From CAVRZJ01 sp964594125 (GTDB lineage: Bacteria; Acidobacteriota; Thermoanaerobaculia; Thermoanaerobaculales; Thermoanaerobaculaceae): a stretch of 64,000 nucleotides of DNA. Each line of letters begins with the position of its first letter. Position 1 is the first letter of the stretch. The stretch is from assembly GCA_964594125.1 (NCBI GenBank), contig CAZQLL010000017.1, positions 1 to 64,000 on the forward strand. Direction: 5' to 3'. The notes beneath the pieces were generated by a model, which searched no databases, was not told the DNA's origin, and saw only the letters and a list, made by a program, of their open reading frames with translations. Made by a program: the position numbers and the translations under genes. Of this stretch, positions 44,957 through 53,731 are shown one piece after another.

Positions 44957-46045
44957 GTGACTCCCCCGAGGGTGCAACGCGACGTGTTGCTGGGGCCGCT
45001 CACGACCCTGGAGCTGGGCGGACCGGCGCGTGCTCTCGTCGAGGCCGAGGAGGAGGGCGACCTCGTCGACGCGCTGCGCTGGGCGGCCGGCGAGGGAATC
45101 CCCGTCGCGGTGCTCGGCGGCGGCTCGAACGTCGTCGTGGCGGACGGCGGGTTTCCAGGTCTCGTGCTGCGAATGGCGACGCGCGGCATCGAGGTCCGCG
45201 CCGGGCGCGCCGAACGCCGCGTGCACCTCACGGCCGCCGCCGGCGAGCCGTGGGACGAGCTGGTGGACGCGGTCGTCGAGGAGGGGCTCGCCGGGCTGGA
45301 GTGCCTGGCCGGGATCCCCGGCACAGTGGGCGCCGCGCCGGTGCAGAACGTCGGCGCGTACGGCCAGGAGGTGGCGGACACGATTGCGGCGGTCAGGGTG
45401 CTCGACCGCGCGACGCTCGCGACGAGGGAGCTTGCGCCCGCGGAGTGCGGCTTCGGCTACCGGACGAGCGTGTTCCGCCGCGCGCCAGAGCGCTTCGTCG
45501 TGCTCGCGGTGACGTTCCGTCTGGACCCAGGGGCGCCGAGGACCGTGCGCTACCCGGAGCTGGCGCGAGCGCTCGGCGGCTCGCCGGCGGCGCCGCCCGA
45601 TGTGGCGGCCGTTCGCGACGCGGTGCTCGCGCTGCGGCGCAGCAAGTCGATGGTGCTCGATCCGGACGACGAGAACCGGCGCAGCGTGGGGTCGTTCTTC
45701 GTCAACCCGGTTGTCGATCCCGCGACGGCGGACGCGGTCGCGGCCGCCGCCGGCGCCGGCGCCGCGATGCCCCGCTGGGCGGCCGGGGACGGCCGTGCGA
45801 AGCTCTCCGCGGCGTGGCTGGTCGAGCGCGCCGGATTCGCGAAGGGGACGCGGCGCGGCGCCGTCGGCGTGTCGTCGCGCCACGCCCTCGCGCTGGTGCA
45901 CCACGGCGGCGGCTCGGCGGCGGGGCTGCTGGCGCTGGCGCGCGAGATCCGGCAGGGCGTGGCGGCCCGCTTCGGGGTCGTGCTGCACCCGGAGCCGGTG
46001 TTTCTCGGCTTTCCCACGGCCGACCCCCTCGCCTTGGGCCCGTAG
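44957..46045 (+). CDS. murB: UDP-N-acetylenolpyruvoylglucosamine reductase
   Basis: 362-residue FAD enzyme that reduces UDP-GlcNAc-enolpyruvate to UDP-MurNAc with NADPH, a committed step of peptidoglycan synthesis in the cytoplasm. FAD-binding motifs are VLGGGSNVVVAD (about 53-64) and GIPGTVGAAPVQNVGAYGQE (about 116-135). SVGSFFVNPVV and AAWLVERAGFAKGTRRG follow, and the C-terminal HPEPVFLG carries the conserved glutamate. The length and the C-terminal layout fit the longer, type I (E. coli-like) MurB. It is not next to other mur genes. GTG 44957 is chosen because it starts the conserved region and lies six bases after a -10 box. Confidence 0.92.
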   Translation: MTPPRVQRDVLLGPLTTLELGGPARALVEAEEEGDLVDALRWAAGEGIPVAVLGGGSNVVVADGGFPGLVLRMATRGIEVRAGRAERRVHLTAAAGEPWDELVDAVVEEGLAGLECLAGIPGTVGAAPVQNVGAYGQEVADTIAAVRVLDRATLATRELAPAECGFGYRTSVFRRAPERFVVLAVTFRLDPGAPRTVRYPELARALGGSPAAPPDVAAVRDAVLALRRSKSMVLDPDDENRRSVGSFFVNPVVDPATADAVAAAAGAGAAMPRWAAGDGRAKLSAAWLVERAGFAKGTRRGAVGVSSRHALALVHHGGGSAAGLLALAREIRQGVAARFGVVLHPEPVFLGFPTADPLALGP

Positions 46046-46094
46046 CGCCTGCCTGCCGGGCGGCCGGCCGTTCGCGGGCTGCGAGCTGGAAGGC

Positions 46095-47240
46095 TCACGA
46101 GACGACCGCGGTGCCTGCGGCGATGCGGGTGGCGAAAACGCGCGCGTCGCGGCCGCAGCGGCGGCGGTACTCGTGCTCGACGACCGCGGCGAAGCTCTCG
46201 ACGGCCTCCGCCCGAACCAGGTTGATCGTGCAGCCGCCGAACCCGCCGCCCATCATGCGCGCGCCGAGCACGCCCGGGAGCCCGTGCGCGATCTCGACCA
46301 GCGCGTCGAGCTCCGGGCAGCTCACCTCGTAGTCGTCGCGCAGGCCGGCGTGCGAGCCGGCCATGCGTTCGCCGAAGGCGGCGAGGTCGCCGCGCGCGAG
46401 GTCGGCGCAGCCGGCGAGCAGCCGCGCGTTCTCCGCGAGCACGAAGCGGCAGCGGCGGTAGAGGATCGGGTCGAGCGTCTCCCGGTGCGCCTCGAGCAGG
46501 CCGGGATCGACGTCGCGCAGCGAGCGGATCGCCGGCTCCGCCCGCTGCAGCACGGCCACGCCGGCCTCGCACTGCCGCCGCCTGAGGTTGTACTCCGATG
46601 CGGCGAGCGCGTGCTTGACGCCGGTGTCGCAGAGCACGATCACGACGTCGGAGAACGCGAACGGCACCAGCTCGTGGGCGAGCGAGCGGCAGTCGAGCTT
46701 GAGGGCGTGGCCGGCGGCGCCGAACAGGTTGACGAACTGGTCCATGATGCCGCAGCGCACGCCGGCGAACTCGTGCTCCGCTCCTTGAGCGATGCGGGCG
46801 AGCGCGGCGCGGTCGAGCCCGAGCGCAAGGTGCTCGTTGAGCGCGAAGGCGGCGCCGGCAGCGATCGCCGCGGACGACGACATGCCCGCCCCGACCGGGA
46901 TGTCGCCGCCGAAGGCGCAGTCGAAGCCTGGCACCTCGAGCCCGCGGCGGCGGAGCTGGGCGACGACGCCGAGCAGGTAGTTGGGCCAGGCGCGCTCGCA
47001 CGGCAGCAGCGCCGACGGATCGCTCTCGTGCGCCTCGCCGAGGTCGACGGCGAGCAGCCGGTAGCTGCGCCGGCCATTGGGCGCGACCGCGAGCGTGATC
47101 GAGCGGTCGATCGTCGCGGGGAGCACGAACCCCTCGTTGTAGTCGGTGTGCTCTCCGATCAGGTTGACGCGTCCCGGCGAGCGGACCAGCAGCGGCTCGC
47201 GGCCGAACTCGGAGCGGAAGCGCGCGTGGACGTCGGCCAA
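46095..47240 (-). CDS. galK: Galactokinase
   Basis: 381-residue GHMP kinase that phosphorylates galactose at carbon 1 with ATP, the first Leloir step. Motif 1 is SPGRVNLIGEHTDYNEGFVL (about 21-40), where the galactose-binding E and D are seen. Motif 2 is PVGAGMSSSAAIAAGAAFAL (about 115-134), the ATP phosphate loop. Motif 3 is MMGGGFGGCTINLV (about 342-355). The start appears to be TTG 47240, 12 bases after the upstream stop; no good ribosome site is visible, so coupling to the upstream gene is likely. It is the last gene of a three-gene unit with a small membrane protein and an SSS symporter, which points to galactose uptake and use. Confidence 0.92.
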   Translation of the reverse strand: MADVHARFRSEFGREPLLVRSPGRVNLIGEHTDYNEGFVLPATIDRSITLAVAPNGRRSYRLLAVDLGEAHESDPSALLPCERAWPNYLLGVVAQLRRRGLEVPGFDCAFGGDIPVGAGMSSSAAIAAGAAFALNEHLALGLDRAALARIAQGAEHEFAGVRCGIMDQFVNLFGAAGHALKLDCRSLAHELVPFAFSDVVIVLCDTGVKHALAASEYNLRRRQCEAGVAVLQRAEPAIRSLRDVDPGLLEAHRETLDPILYRRCRFVLAENARLLAGCADLARGDLAAFGERMAGSHAGLRDDYEVSCPELDALVEIAHGLPGVLGARMMGGGFGGCTINLVRAEAVESFAAVVEHEYRRRCGRDARVFATRIAAGTAVVS

Positions 47241-47252
47241 CGCCCCGCCCCG

Positions 47253-47468
47253 CTACGACCTGCGGTGGGTCAGCAGGAAGGTGCCGCCGGCCGCCACCAT
47301 CACCGCGCCCCACCACAGGTTGGGCCGCAGGTGGGCGAGCACCGTCGGGTGCGCGGGCGGCGACAGCAGGTCGGCGATCCCGCCCGCCAGGACCAGCAGG
47401 CCCATCGCGGCGAGCATCATCCCCGACAGGTACCAGATCGACCTTATCCCGCGCTCCTGCGCGCTCAT
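47253..47468 (-). CDS. Small two-span membrane protein, unknown
   Basis: 71-residue protein with two likely membrane helices: SIWYLSGMMLAAMGLLVLAG near residues 10-29 and LWWGAVMVAAGGTFLL near 51-66. A short Pro-rich loop lies between them and the C-terminus is basic (THRRS). ATG 47468 has GGAGG about eight bases upstream. It lies between the SSS symporter (14 bp away) and galK (12 bp away) on the same strand. I do not recognise the family. The position suggests a partner of the symporter, as other SSS transporters also have small companion subunits, but that is inference. Confidence 0.7.
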   Translation of the reverse strand: MSAQERGIRSIWYLSGMMLAAMGLLVLAGGIADLLSPPAHPTVLAHLRPNLWWGAVMVAAGGTFLLTHRRS

Positions 47469-47482
47469 GGCGGAGCCTCCGC

Positions 47483-49144
47483 TTACCAGAAGTAGACGTT
47501 GACGGCGGCGAAGACGAGCAACGACAGCACGGCGTAGAACTCGGGTGTCCGGTACCACGCGACGTGCTGCCCGAGGGTGGCCGGGGAGAGCCCCTTGACC
47601 AGGCCGACCAGCTCGGCGTCGGGCCTGCGCTTCGTGAACAGCGAGATGGCGATCGTCGCGACGAAGCAGATCAGCCACGCCCACCACGCGCGCCAGAAGT
47701 TCACCGCCATGTCGCTGGCCACGGTCGAGAGCGTCAGGGCGGTCCCCTCGATCCACCCGAGCTTGACGGCGAGGAACAGCGTGAACGACGAGCCCATCCC
47801 GAGCACCAGCCCCCAGAAGGCGCCGGCAGGGGTGATCCAGCGCACGAACATGCCGAGCAGCATGGTGGCGAACAGCGGCGCGTTCACCCACGAGAAGATC
47901 GCCTGCATGTAGTCCATGATCGACGGGAAGCTCTTCGCCCAGTACGCGGTGACCAGCGAGATCAGGATCCCGACGACCGTCGCCGCGCGCCCCATCCAGA
48001 GGAGGTGCGCGTCGGAGGCGCCGCGGTTGAACACCGCGCGGTAGATGTCGTACGTCCACACGGTGTTGAACGCCGAGACGTTCCCCGCCTGGCCGGCCAT
48101 GAAGCCGGCGAGCAGCGCGGTGACGCCGAGTCCGACCAGGCCGCTCGGATAGTAGCGGGCGATCAGCAGCGGCAGCGCCGAGTCGTAGTTGACCTGGCCG
48201 CCGTCGGACAGCAGCGTGAACCCGCTGCCCGGATCGCGCGACAGCACCAGCGCGATCAACCCGGAGACGATGACCAGGAACGGCACCGCCATCTTGAAGA
48301 ACGAGGCGATGATCGGGGTCATGCGGGCGGCGCGCAGGTCCCTCGCCGAGAACGCCCGCTGCACCACCAGGAAGTCGGTGGTCCAGTAGCCGAAGGAGAG
48401 CACGAAGCCGAGTCCGAGCACGATCCCCGCCCAGGTGATCTGCATCCCGTTGGCCGCCGGGTCGCCCGCTGTCGACCACAGCGTCGCGAACCCTTCGGGG
48501 ACGCGCGCGAAGACCTCCTTCAGGGACCCGATCTCGACGATGCCGAGCACCGACACCAGGAACAGGCCGAACCAGATGAGGAAGAACTGGATGATCTCGG
48601 TGAAGATCGCCGAGGTCAGGCCGGAGAGTCCGACGTAGACCGCGACGGTGGCCGCCGACACCCACATCGAGGCGTCCCAGTTCCACCCCAGGAACGTGTG
48701 CAGCACCAGCGCCATCGCGTACAGGTTGATGCCCGAGACCAGCAGCGTCATCACGGCGAAGGCGACGCCGTTGAGAACCCGCGTCCTCTCGTCGAAGCGC
48801 AGCTTCAGGTACCCCGGGACGGAGTTGATCTTCGACGAGAAGTAGAACGGCATCATGTAGATGCCGAGGAACAGCATCGCCGGGATCGCGCCCACCCAGT
48901 AGAAGTGGGCGACGTACATCCCGTACTTGAAGGTGTTGCCGGTCATCCCGAGCAGCTCGAGGGCGCCGAGGTTCGCGGACAGGAAGGCGAGACCCGCCAC
49001 CCACGCCGAGTTCTTCCGCCCGGCCATGAAGAAATCTTGCTCCGTCGTCGTGTAACGCTTCAGGTAAAGGCCGATGCCGATGACGAACGCGAAGTAGACC
49101 GCGATGATCAGCCAGTCGACGAGCGTCAGCGTGATCGTCGTCAT
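47483..49144 (-). CDS. Sodium/solute symporter, SSS family (sugar type)
   Basis: 553-residue polytopic protein with about 14 spans. The N-terminal part reads DWLIIAVYFAFVIGIGLYLK and TTTEQDFFMAGRKNSAW. The latter is the sugar-symporter signature that precedes the first core helix. GLSGLTSAIFTEIIQFFLIW and GQAGNVSAFNTVWTYDIYR match the SGLT/VSGLT-like branch. It would import a sugar with sodium. The next genes are a small membrane protein and galactokinase, so galactose or a galactoside is the likely substrate. ATG 49144 has GGAGAGG upstream, and a TGGACG-17-CACAAT promoter lies just before. Confidence 0.9.
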   Translation of the reverse strand: MTTITLTLVDWLIIAVYFAFVIGIGLYLKRYTTTEQDFFMAGRKNSAWVAGLAFLSANLGALELLGMTGNTFKYGMYVAHFYWVGAIPAMLFLGIYMMPFYFSSKINSVPGYLKLRFDERTRVLNGVAFAVMTLLVSGINLYAMALVLHTFLGWNWDASMWVSAATVAVYVGLSGLTSAIFTEIIQFFLIWFGLFLVSVLGIVEIGSLKEVFARVPEGFATLWSTAGDPAANGMQITWAGIVLGLGFVLSFGYWTTDFLVVQRAFSARDLRAARMTPIIASFFKMAVPFLVIVSGLIALVLSRDPGSGFTLLSDGGQVNYDSALPLLIARYYPSGLVGLGVTALLAGFMAGQAGNVSAFNTVWTYDIYRAVFNRGASDAHLLWMGRAATVVGILISLVTAYWAKSFPSIMDYMQAIFSWVNAPLFATMLLGMFVRWITPAGAFWGLVLGMGSSFTLFLAVKLGWIEGTALTLSTVASDMAVNFWRAWWAWLICFVATIAISLFTKRRPDAELVGLVKGLSPATLGQHVAWYRTPEFYAVLSLLVFAAVNVYFW

Positions 49145-49168
49145 CTCACCTCTCCGTGCGCCGCGCGC

Positions 49169-49197
49169 ATTGTGTCACCGCGGCCGCGAACCGTCCA
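49169..49197 (-). promoter_or_regulatory. Promoter of the symporter-galK unit
   Basis: On the minus strand TGGACG (49197-49192) and CACAAT (49174-49169) are 17 bp apart. Transcription would start near 49162 and give a leader of about 18 nt. Confidence 0.5.
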
Positions 49198-49357
49198 CGG
49201 CGTCATCCACGGGGACGACGGGGCTCGGCACGGAGCCGCGGCGCCGCGGCGAGGTGGAGCGGGCGAGACGGTGCGGGAGGCGGCCGGGGATCGCCGACCG
49301 CCGCCGCGCCTGCCTGCGGGCACGCCGCGGCCACGCGCGTGCGCGGCCGCATCCCGT

Positions 49358-50713
49358 TCATGAGCCCGTCTGCACCGCCTGCGGCGGCAGGGAGAGCAGC
49401 TCGCGGATCTGCGCCTCCAGCTCCTCCTCGTCGCCCGCCTCGAACCCGCGGTGCACGTACACCACGCGGCCTTCGCGGTCGATCAGGAAGGAGGTGGGAA
49501 ACAGCGTGACGCCGAACACGCTGCGGACGACCTCGGCGTCTCCCTCGCCGTTCTCGAGGAACGCATAGGTGAGGGAGTTGTCGGCGATGAGCTGCTTCGC
49601 CCGTTCCGTGTCGCGGCTGCGCTCCACGGCGACGATCGCGAGGCCCTTGTCGTTGTAGGTCTTGTACAGCGGCTCGAGGCGTGGCAACTCCACGCGGCAG
49701 CCTCCTCACGTGGGGAACCAGAACGTCAGCAGCGTCACCTCGCCGTTGCGCAGCTGCGAGAACGTGCGCGGCGTGCCCTCGTAGTCGGTGAGCGTGAAGT
49801 CCTCGACCGGGCGCGCCAGGCGCCGTCGCGCCTCGCCGAGCCACGCCTCGAAGCCGTCCTCCGTGCCGCGCGTCGCGGCGAAGCGCGCGCGCAGCGCGTC
49901 GCGCGCCGCCGCGTCGCCGCCGTACAGCGCCGCGACAGCCAGCGGCCGCTCGGCCTCGTCGTGGCGCCCGGCCATCGCAAGCGCACGGCCGAGATAGCTG
50001 CCGGCTCGCGACTCGGTGTTGCCCATGTAGCCGTGGAAGTCGGTGTCGTGCGCCTCGGCCAGCAGCGGCAGCGCCTGCTCCAGCCGCCCCTGGTTCGCCA
50101 TGGCCCAGCCCATCGCCGCCAGCGCCCCGACCTTGCGCCGCCGCGCGAAGTCGGCGACGCGCTGCTCGCTCGGCTTGCGCTTCTCGTTGTCGGCGCGATA
50201 CGCCTCCGGCGTCGCGAACGGCAGCGCGGCCTCCGCGTGCGTGATCGCGAGGTCCCAGTCGCCGCACTCCAGCGCCGCCGCGAACACCCGCGCGTGGTCG
50301 TCGTACCCCAGCTCGCGGCCGGCGGTGTATTCGGCCACGGCGGCGCGCAGACCGGCGGCGTCCTTCCTGCCGGCGAGCGTCCCCAGCCGCATCCCGAGGA
50401 GCGCGGTGCGCGTCTCCGGGGTGTTCACCCGCTGCGTCAGCTCGAGGAGGAACGCGTCGGCGCCGGCGGGGTCGGCGAGCGGCCCGGAGAGGAGCCCGAC
50501 CGCCGCGGCCGCCACCTCGCGCGTGTGCTCGGTGTCGGGAAACCGGGCCAGGAACGCCTTCGCCGCCGCGACCTTCTCGGCGTCGCCGGCCGCCTCGTCC
50601 ATCGCCTCGTTCCACGCCGTGTAGCCCGCCTCGACGCGCTCCCTCGTCCCCTTGCACGCCGAGATCACGACGAGCAGCGCCAGCACCGGCACGAGCAGCA
50701 GCGCTCTTCGCAT
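49358..50713 (-). CDS. Probable selenoprotein: redoxin/TlpA-like lipoprotein with UGGC active site
   Basis: One protein of 451 residues if the in-frame TGA at 49706-49708 (codon 336) is read as selenocysteine. The N-terminus is a lipoprotein signal (LVVISAC, C20), so it is membrane-anchored outside the cytoplasm. Residues 25-290 are helical and TPR-like. A thioredoxin/TlpA-type domain follows: VEDFTLTDYEGTPRTFSQL, LLTFWFPT, then TGA, then GGCRVELPRLEPLYKTY, AIVAVERSRD and the cis-proline segment LFPTSFLID. TGA sits exactly at the first cysteine of the CxxC site and the second cysteine is intact. A hairpin at 49679-49695 is a candidate SECIS. A nonsense mutation is the alternative. If read as two genes, the halves end at 49706 and restart at GTG 49693. 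ATG 50713 has GGGGGTG upstream. Confidence 0.75.
49679..49695 (-). promoter_or_regulatory. Candidate bacterial SECIS hairpin
   Basis: Starting ten bases after the TGA, GCGTGG-AGTTG-CCACGC forms a six-base-pair stem with a five-base loop that has G in its second position. The distance from TGA to loop (about 16 nt) and the loop size fall within what is known for bacterial SECIS elements. Confidence 0.55.
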
Positions 50714-50820
50714 GTCACCCCCGGGGCCGCGGCGCCTGCCGCGGACCCGCGCATCATACCCGCCGCGGGGCCGCCCCGCGCTTCCACCGGCGGGGTATCC
50801 TCGCGCCACTGGAGGCTGCG

Positions 50821-52527
50821 ATGAGGCTCCTGCTGCTCGGTCTGGTGGTCGCGCCGGTGGCGCTGGCGGCGTTGGTGACGGTGGCGGCCGATCGCCCCGA
50901 GGGGCGTGCGCTCGCGACGCGCTCGGCGACGGTGGCGCGCCATGGGATGGTGGCGGCGGCACACCCGCTCGCGGTCGGGATCGGTGTCGACGTGCTGAAG
51001 AAGGGGGGCAGCGCGGTCGACGCCGCGATCGCGACCAATGCCGCGCTGGCGCTGATGGAGCCGGTCGCCTGCGGCCTCGGCGGCGACCTCTTCGCGATCG
51101 TCTGGGACCCCGCCACCGGGAAGCTGCACGGCCTCAACGGCTCCGGCCGCGCGCCGGCGGCGCTGACGCCGGAGAAGGTGACGCCGACCGCCGAGGGCAC
51201 GATCCCGGAGGACGCGCCGGTGGCGTGGACGGTGCCCGGCTGCGCCGACGGGTGGTTCGAGCTGCACGCGCGCTTCGGCCGCCTGCCGATCGCCGAGCTG
51301 CTGGCGCCGGCGATCGCGTATGCCCGCGAGGGGGTGGCGGTGCCGCAGGTGATCGCCGGGGCATGGGCGCGTGGCGCCCGCCGTTTCGGCGACAAGCCGG
51401 GGTTCGCCGACGTCTTCCTGCCCGGCGGCAGGGCGCCGCGGGAAGGCGAGGTGTTCGCCAACCCGGCGCTCGCCGCGACGCTCGAGCGTCTCGCCGCGGG
51501 CGGCCGCGACGCCTTCTACCGCGGGGAGATCGCGGCGCGCCTGGTCGCCTACTCCGAGCGCGTCGGCGGGTTCCTCTCCCTGCAGGACCTCGCCGCGCAC
51601 CGCAGCGAGTGGGTCGAGCCGATCTCGACCACCTACCGCGGCCACACCGTGTGGGAGCTGCCGCCCAACACCCAGGGGCTCGCGGCGCTCGAGATGCTCA
51701 ACATCCTCGAGGGGTACGACCTCAAGGCGCTCGGCCGCGACGACCCGGCGTTCTGGCACCTGCTCGTCGAGGCCAAGAAGCTGGCGTTCGAGGACCGCGC
51801 GCGCCACTACGCAGACCCGGCGTTCGCCGACATTCCGCTCGCGGCGCTGCTCGACAAGGGGTATGCGGCGCGGCAGGCGAAGCGCATCGACCCGGCGCGC
51901 GCGGCGCGCACCGTCGAGCCCGGCGACCCGGCGCTCGCGACCGGCGACACCACCTTCCTGGTCGCCGCGGACGCCCGCGGCATGATGGTGGCGCTCATCC
52001 AGTCCAACTACACCGGGTTCGGCTCGGGGTACGTCGTGCCGGAGCTCGGCTTCGGCATCCAGAACCGCGGCGCCCTTTTCGCGCTCGCTCCCGGCCACCC
52101 GAACGTGCTGGCGCCCGGCAAACGGCCGTTCCACACCATCATCCCGGCGTTCGTCACCAAGGACGGCCAGCCGCTGATGGCGTTCGGCGTCATGGGCGGC
52201 GACATGCAGCCGCAGGGGCACGTGCAGATCCTCGTCAACCTCCTCGACCTCGGGATGGGGCTGCAGGAGGCCGGCGACGCGGCGCGCTTCTACCACGAGG
52301 GCTCCTCGGAGCCGACCGGGACGGCGATGAGCGACGGCGGCGTGCTGCACCTGGAGTCCGGCGTCAGCGCCGAGGTGCGGCGCGAGCTCGTCCGCCGCGG
52401 CCACCGCATCGAGGTAATCCTCCCGTCGGCGTACGGTGGCTACCAGGCGGTGTGGCGCGACCCCGCCACCGGCGTCTACTTCGGCGCAACGGAGTCGCGC
52501 AAGGACGGCATCGCGCTTGGGTACTGA
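50821..52527 (+). CDS. ggt: Gamma-glutamyltransferase
   Basis: 568-residue exported Ntn hydrolase. A signal peptide (MRLLLLGLVVAPVALAALVT) is followed by the large-subunit part (HPLAVGIGVDVLKKGGSAVD, CGLGGDLF, GYDLKALG, EAKKLAFEDRARHYADP). Self-cleavage is expected before T377 in GDTTFLVAAD, giving a small subunit with the nucleophilic threonine. The small subunit continues SNYTGFGSGYVVPELGFGIQ and GVMGGDMQPQGHVQ. The enzyme hydrolyses or transfers the gamma-glutamyl group of glutathione and related peptides, normally in the periplasm or outside. Start ATG 50821 has GGAGG six bases upstream. It is a single gene divergent from the selenoprotein gene. Confidence 0.92.
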   Translation: MRLLLLGLVVAPVALAALVTVAADRPEGRALATRSATVARHGMVAAAHPLAVGIGVDVLKKGGSAVDAAIATNAALALMEPVACGLGGDLFAIVWDPATGKLHGLNGSGRAPAALTPEKVTPTAEGTIPEDAPVAWTVPGCADGWFELHARFGRLPIAELLAPAIAYAREGVAVPQVIAGAWARGARRFGDKPGFADVFLPGGRAPREGEVFANPALAATLERLAAGGRDAFYRGEIAARLVAYSERVGGFLSLQDLAAHRSEWVEPISTTYRGHTVWELPPNTQGLAALEMLNILEGYDLKALGRDDPAFWHLLVEAKKLAFEDRARHYADPAFADIPLAALLDKGYAARQAKRIDPARAARTVEPGDPALATGDTTFLVAADARGMMVALIQSNYTGFGSGYVVPELGFGIQNRGALFALAPGHPNVLAPGKRPFHTIIPAFVTKDGQPLMAFGVMGGDMQPQGHVQILVNLLDLGMGLQEAGDAARFYHEGSSEPTGTAMSDGGVLHLESGVSAEVRRELVRRGHRIEVILPSAYGGYQAVWRDPATGVYFGATESRKDGIALGY

Positions 52528-52690
52528 CCGGGCCGACCGGATCACCTGCCCCAGGGCGCCTGCCCTTGAAGGGCCTGGGGAACGTTCGCCACCCGGCGCG
52601 TCCCGCGCCGTTGCGTGCGGGCGGTGGTAGAGTCGTGACAGCCGACCCGAAGGACCAGGCGGCCTGTCCAGCGCTCGGGAGGGGGACGGG

Positions 52691-53548
52691 ATGAAGACGG
52701 CATCGGCACCCGCAAAGCGCAGCGCGTCCGGCGGCTCGCCCGCGCACGACCCGCGGCCGACCTCGCTCGCGGAGCAGTTCTCGGCATTCAACGAGTGGTA
52801 CCTGCACCGCATCCCCTGGGGGATGAACCGTACCCAGCCGCGGGTGCCGATCAACCTGCACAAGGCGATGGTCGGACCGCTGGTGCTCGCGCTCATCCTG
52901 CTGCGCCGCGACTACTCCTTCGCCGCGCTGCTCTACCTGGCGCTTCACGGCTCGTACGGGATCCTGTGGATCGCCAAGGACGTCGCGTTCCCCGATGCCA
53001 ACTGGCGGCGCGCCTGCTCGCTCGGCTCGGCGGTCGCGGTGTTCGTCTACCCGCTCGGGCTCTACCTGCTGGCGCCGCTGGTGATGCTGACGCCGCTCGG
53101 GAGCTGGGTGCCGGGCGGGTGGGGGACGACGGCGACGCTGCCGCCGTCCGTCGCGTTCGCGGCTGTTCTCCTGTACGTGTTGGGAGCATTCCTGCACTTC
53201 GTCGCCGACGCGCAGAAGCACTGGGTGCTCGCGCACTCCAGGCCGCGACGCCTGATCACCGACGGGATGTTCGCGGCGACGCGCAACCCCAACTACCTCG
53301 GCGAGATCATGATCTACGCGTCGTTCTGCCTGCTGGCGCAGCACTGGCTGCCGTGGCTGGCGTGCCTGTACGTCTGGGTGACGGTGTTCCTGCCCAACAT
53401 GCTCGCCAAGGACCGCTCGCTGGCGCGCTACCCGGAGCACGCCGCGTGGAAGGCGCGCACCTGGCTGCTGCTGCCCCACCCGGTCACGCTGCTGCGCTCG
53501 CTGCCGCTGGCCTGGCGCGACAACCGCCGCGGCGCCGAGGCGCGCTGA
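52691..53548 (+). CDS. Integral-membrane DUF1295/isoprenylcysteine-type methyltransferase-like protein
   Basis: 285-residue membrane protein with about six spans. The C-terminal half carries RLITDGMFAATRNPNYLGEI, followed by MIYASFCLLAQ, then RYPEHAAWKART. This is the layout of the ICMT/PEMT/steroid-reductase-like superfamily, where the RNPNYLGE segment binds cofactor. Substrates in bacteria are mostly unknown (lipid or isoprenoid methylation or reduction). A polar N-terminus of about 40 residues precedes the first span. ATG 52691 follows a GGGAGGGGGACGGG stretch; a TAGAGT -10-like box lies at 52628-52633. It is a single gene. Confidence 0.75.
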   Translation: MKTASAPAKRSASGGSPAHDPRPTSLAEQFSAFNEWYLHRIPWGMNRTQPRVPINLHKAMVGPLVLALILLRRDYSFAALLYLALHGSYGILWIAKDVAFPDANWRRACSLGSAVAVFVYPLGLYLLAPLVMLTPLGSWVPGGWGTTATLPPSVAFAAVLLYVLGAFLHFVADAQKHWVLAHSRPRRLITDGMFAATRNPNYLGEIMIYASFCLLAQHWLPWLACLYVWVTVFLPNMLAKDRSLARYPEHAAWKARTWLLLPHPVTLLRSLPLAWRDNRRGAEAR

Positions 53549-53660
53549 TCGCCTTCGCCACGCCGCGCTGGTCCACCGCCCCGCGCGCTCATCGCGGGAT
53601 GCTCCGTGCCGTTCGATGCGGGGCGGGATCGCCTTTTGCCTGCGGGATCGCCGCACCCGG

Positions 53661-53706
53661 CACGAGAATGCCGCGCCACGCTCACTTCGTGCCAGCCCGT
53701 GAGCCT
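53661..53706 (+). repeat. Dispersed repeat family B, divergent copy 4
   Basis: ACGAGAATGCCGCGCC, then CTCACTTCGTGCCAGCC, resembles 44826-44869 in order and spacing of GAGAAT, CCGCGC, CACTTCGTG and AGCC. It lies in a 183-bp convergent gap with no gene. Identity is lower than between copies 1 and 3. Confidence 0.35.
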
Positions 53707-53731
53707 ACAGCCGTTGCGGCCGCCTGCGAGC

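Noticed and set aside
49693..49708. Two separate genes split at the TGA
   Set aside because: The downstream part would start in the middle of a thioredoxin active site and lack the first strand and helix. The frame and motif continuity favour one recoded protein, though a nonsense mutation is not excluded.
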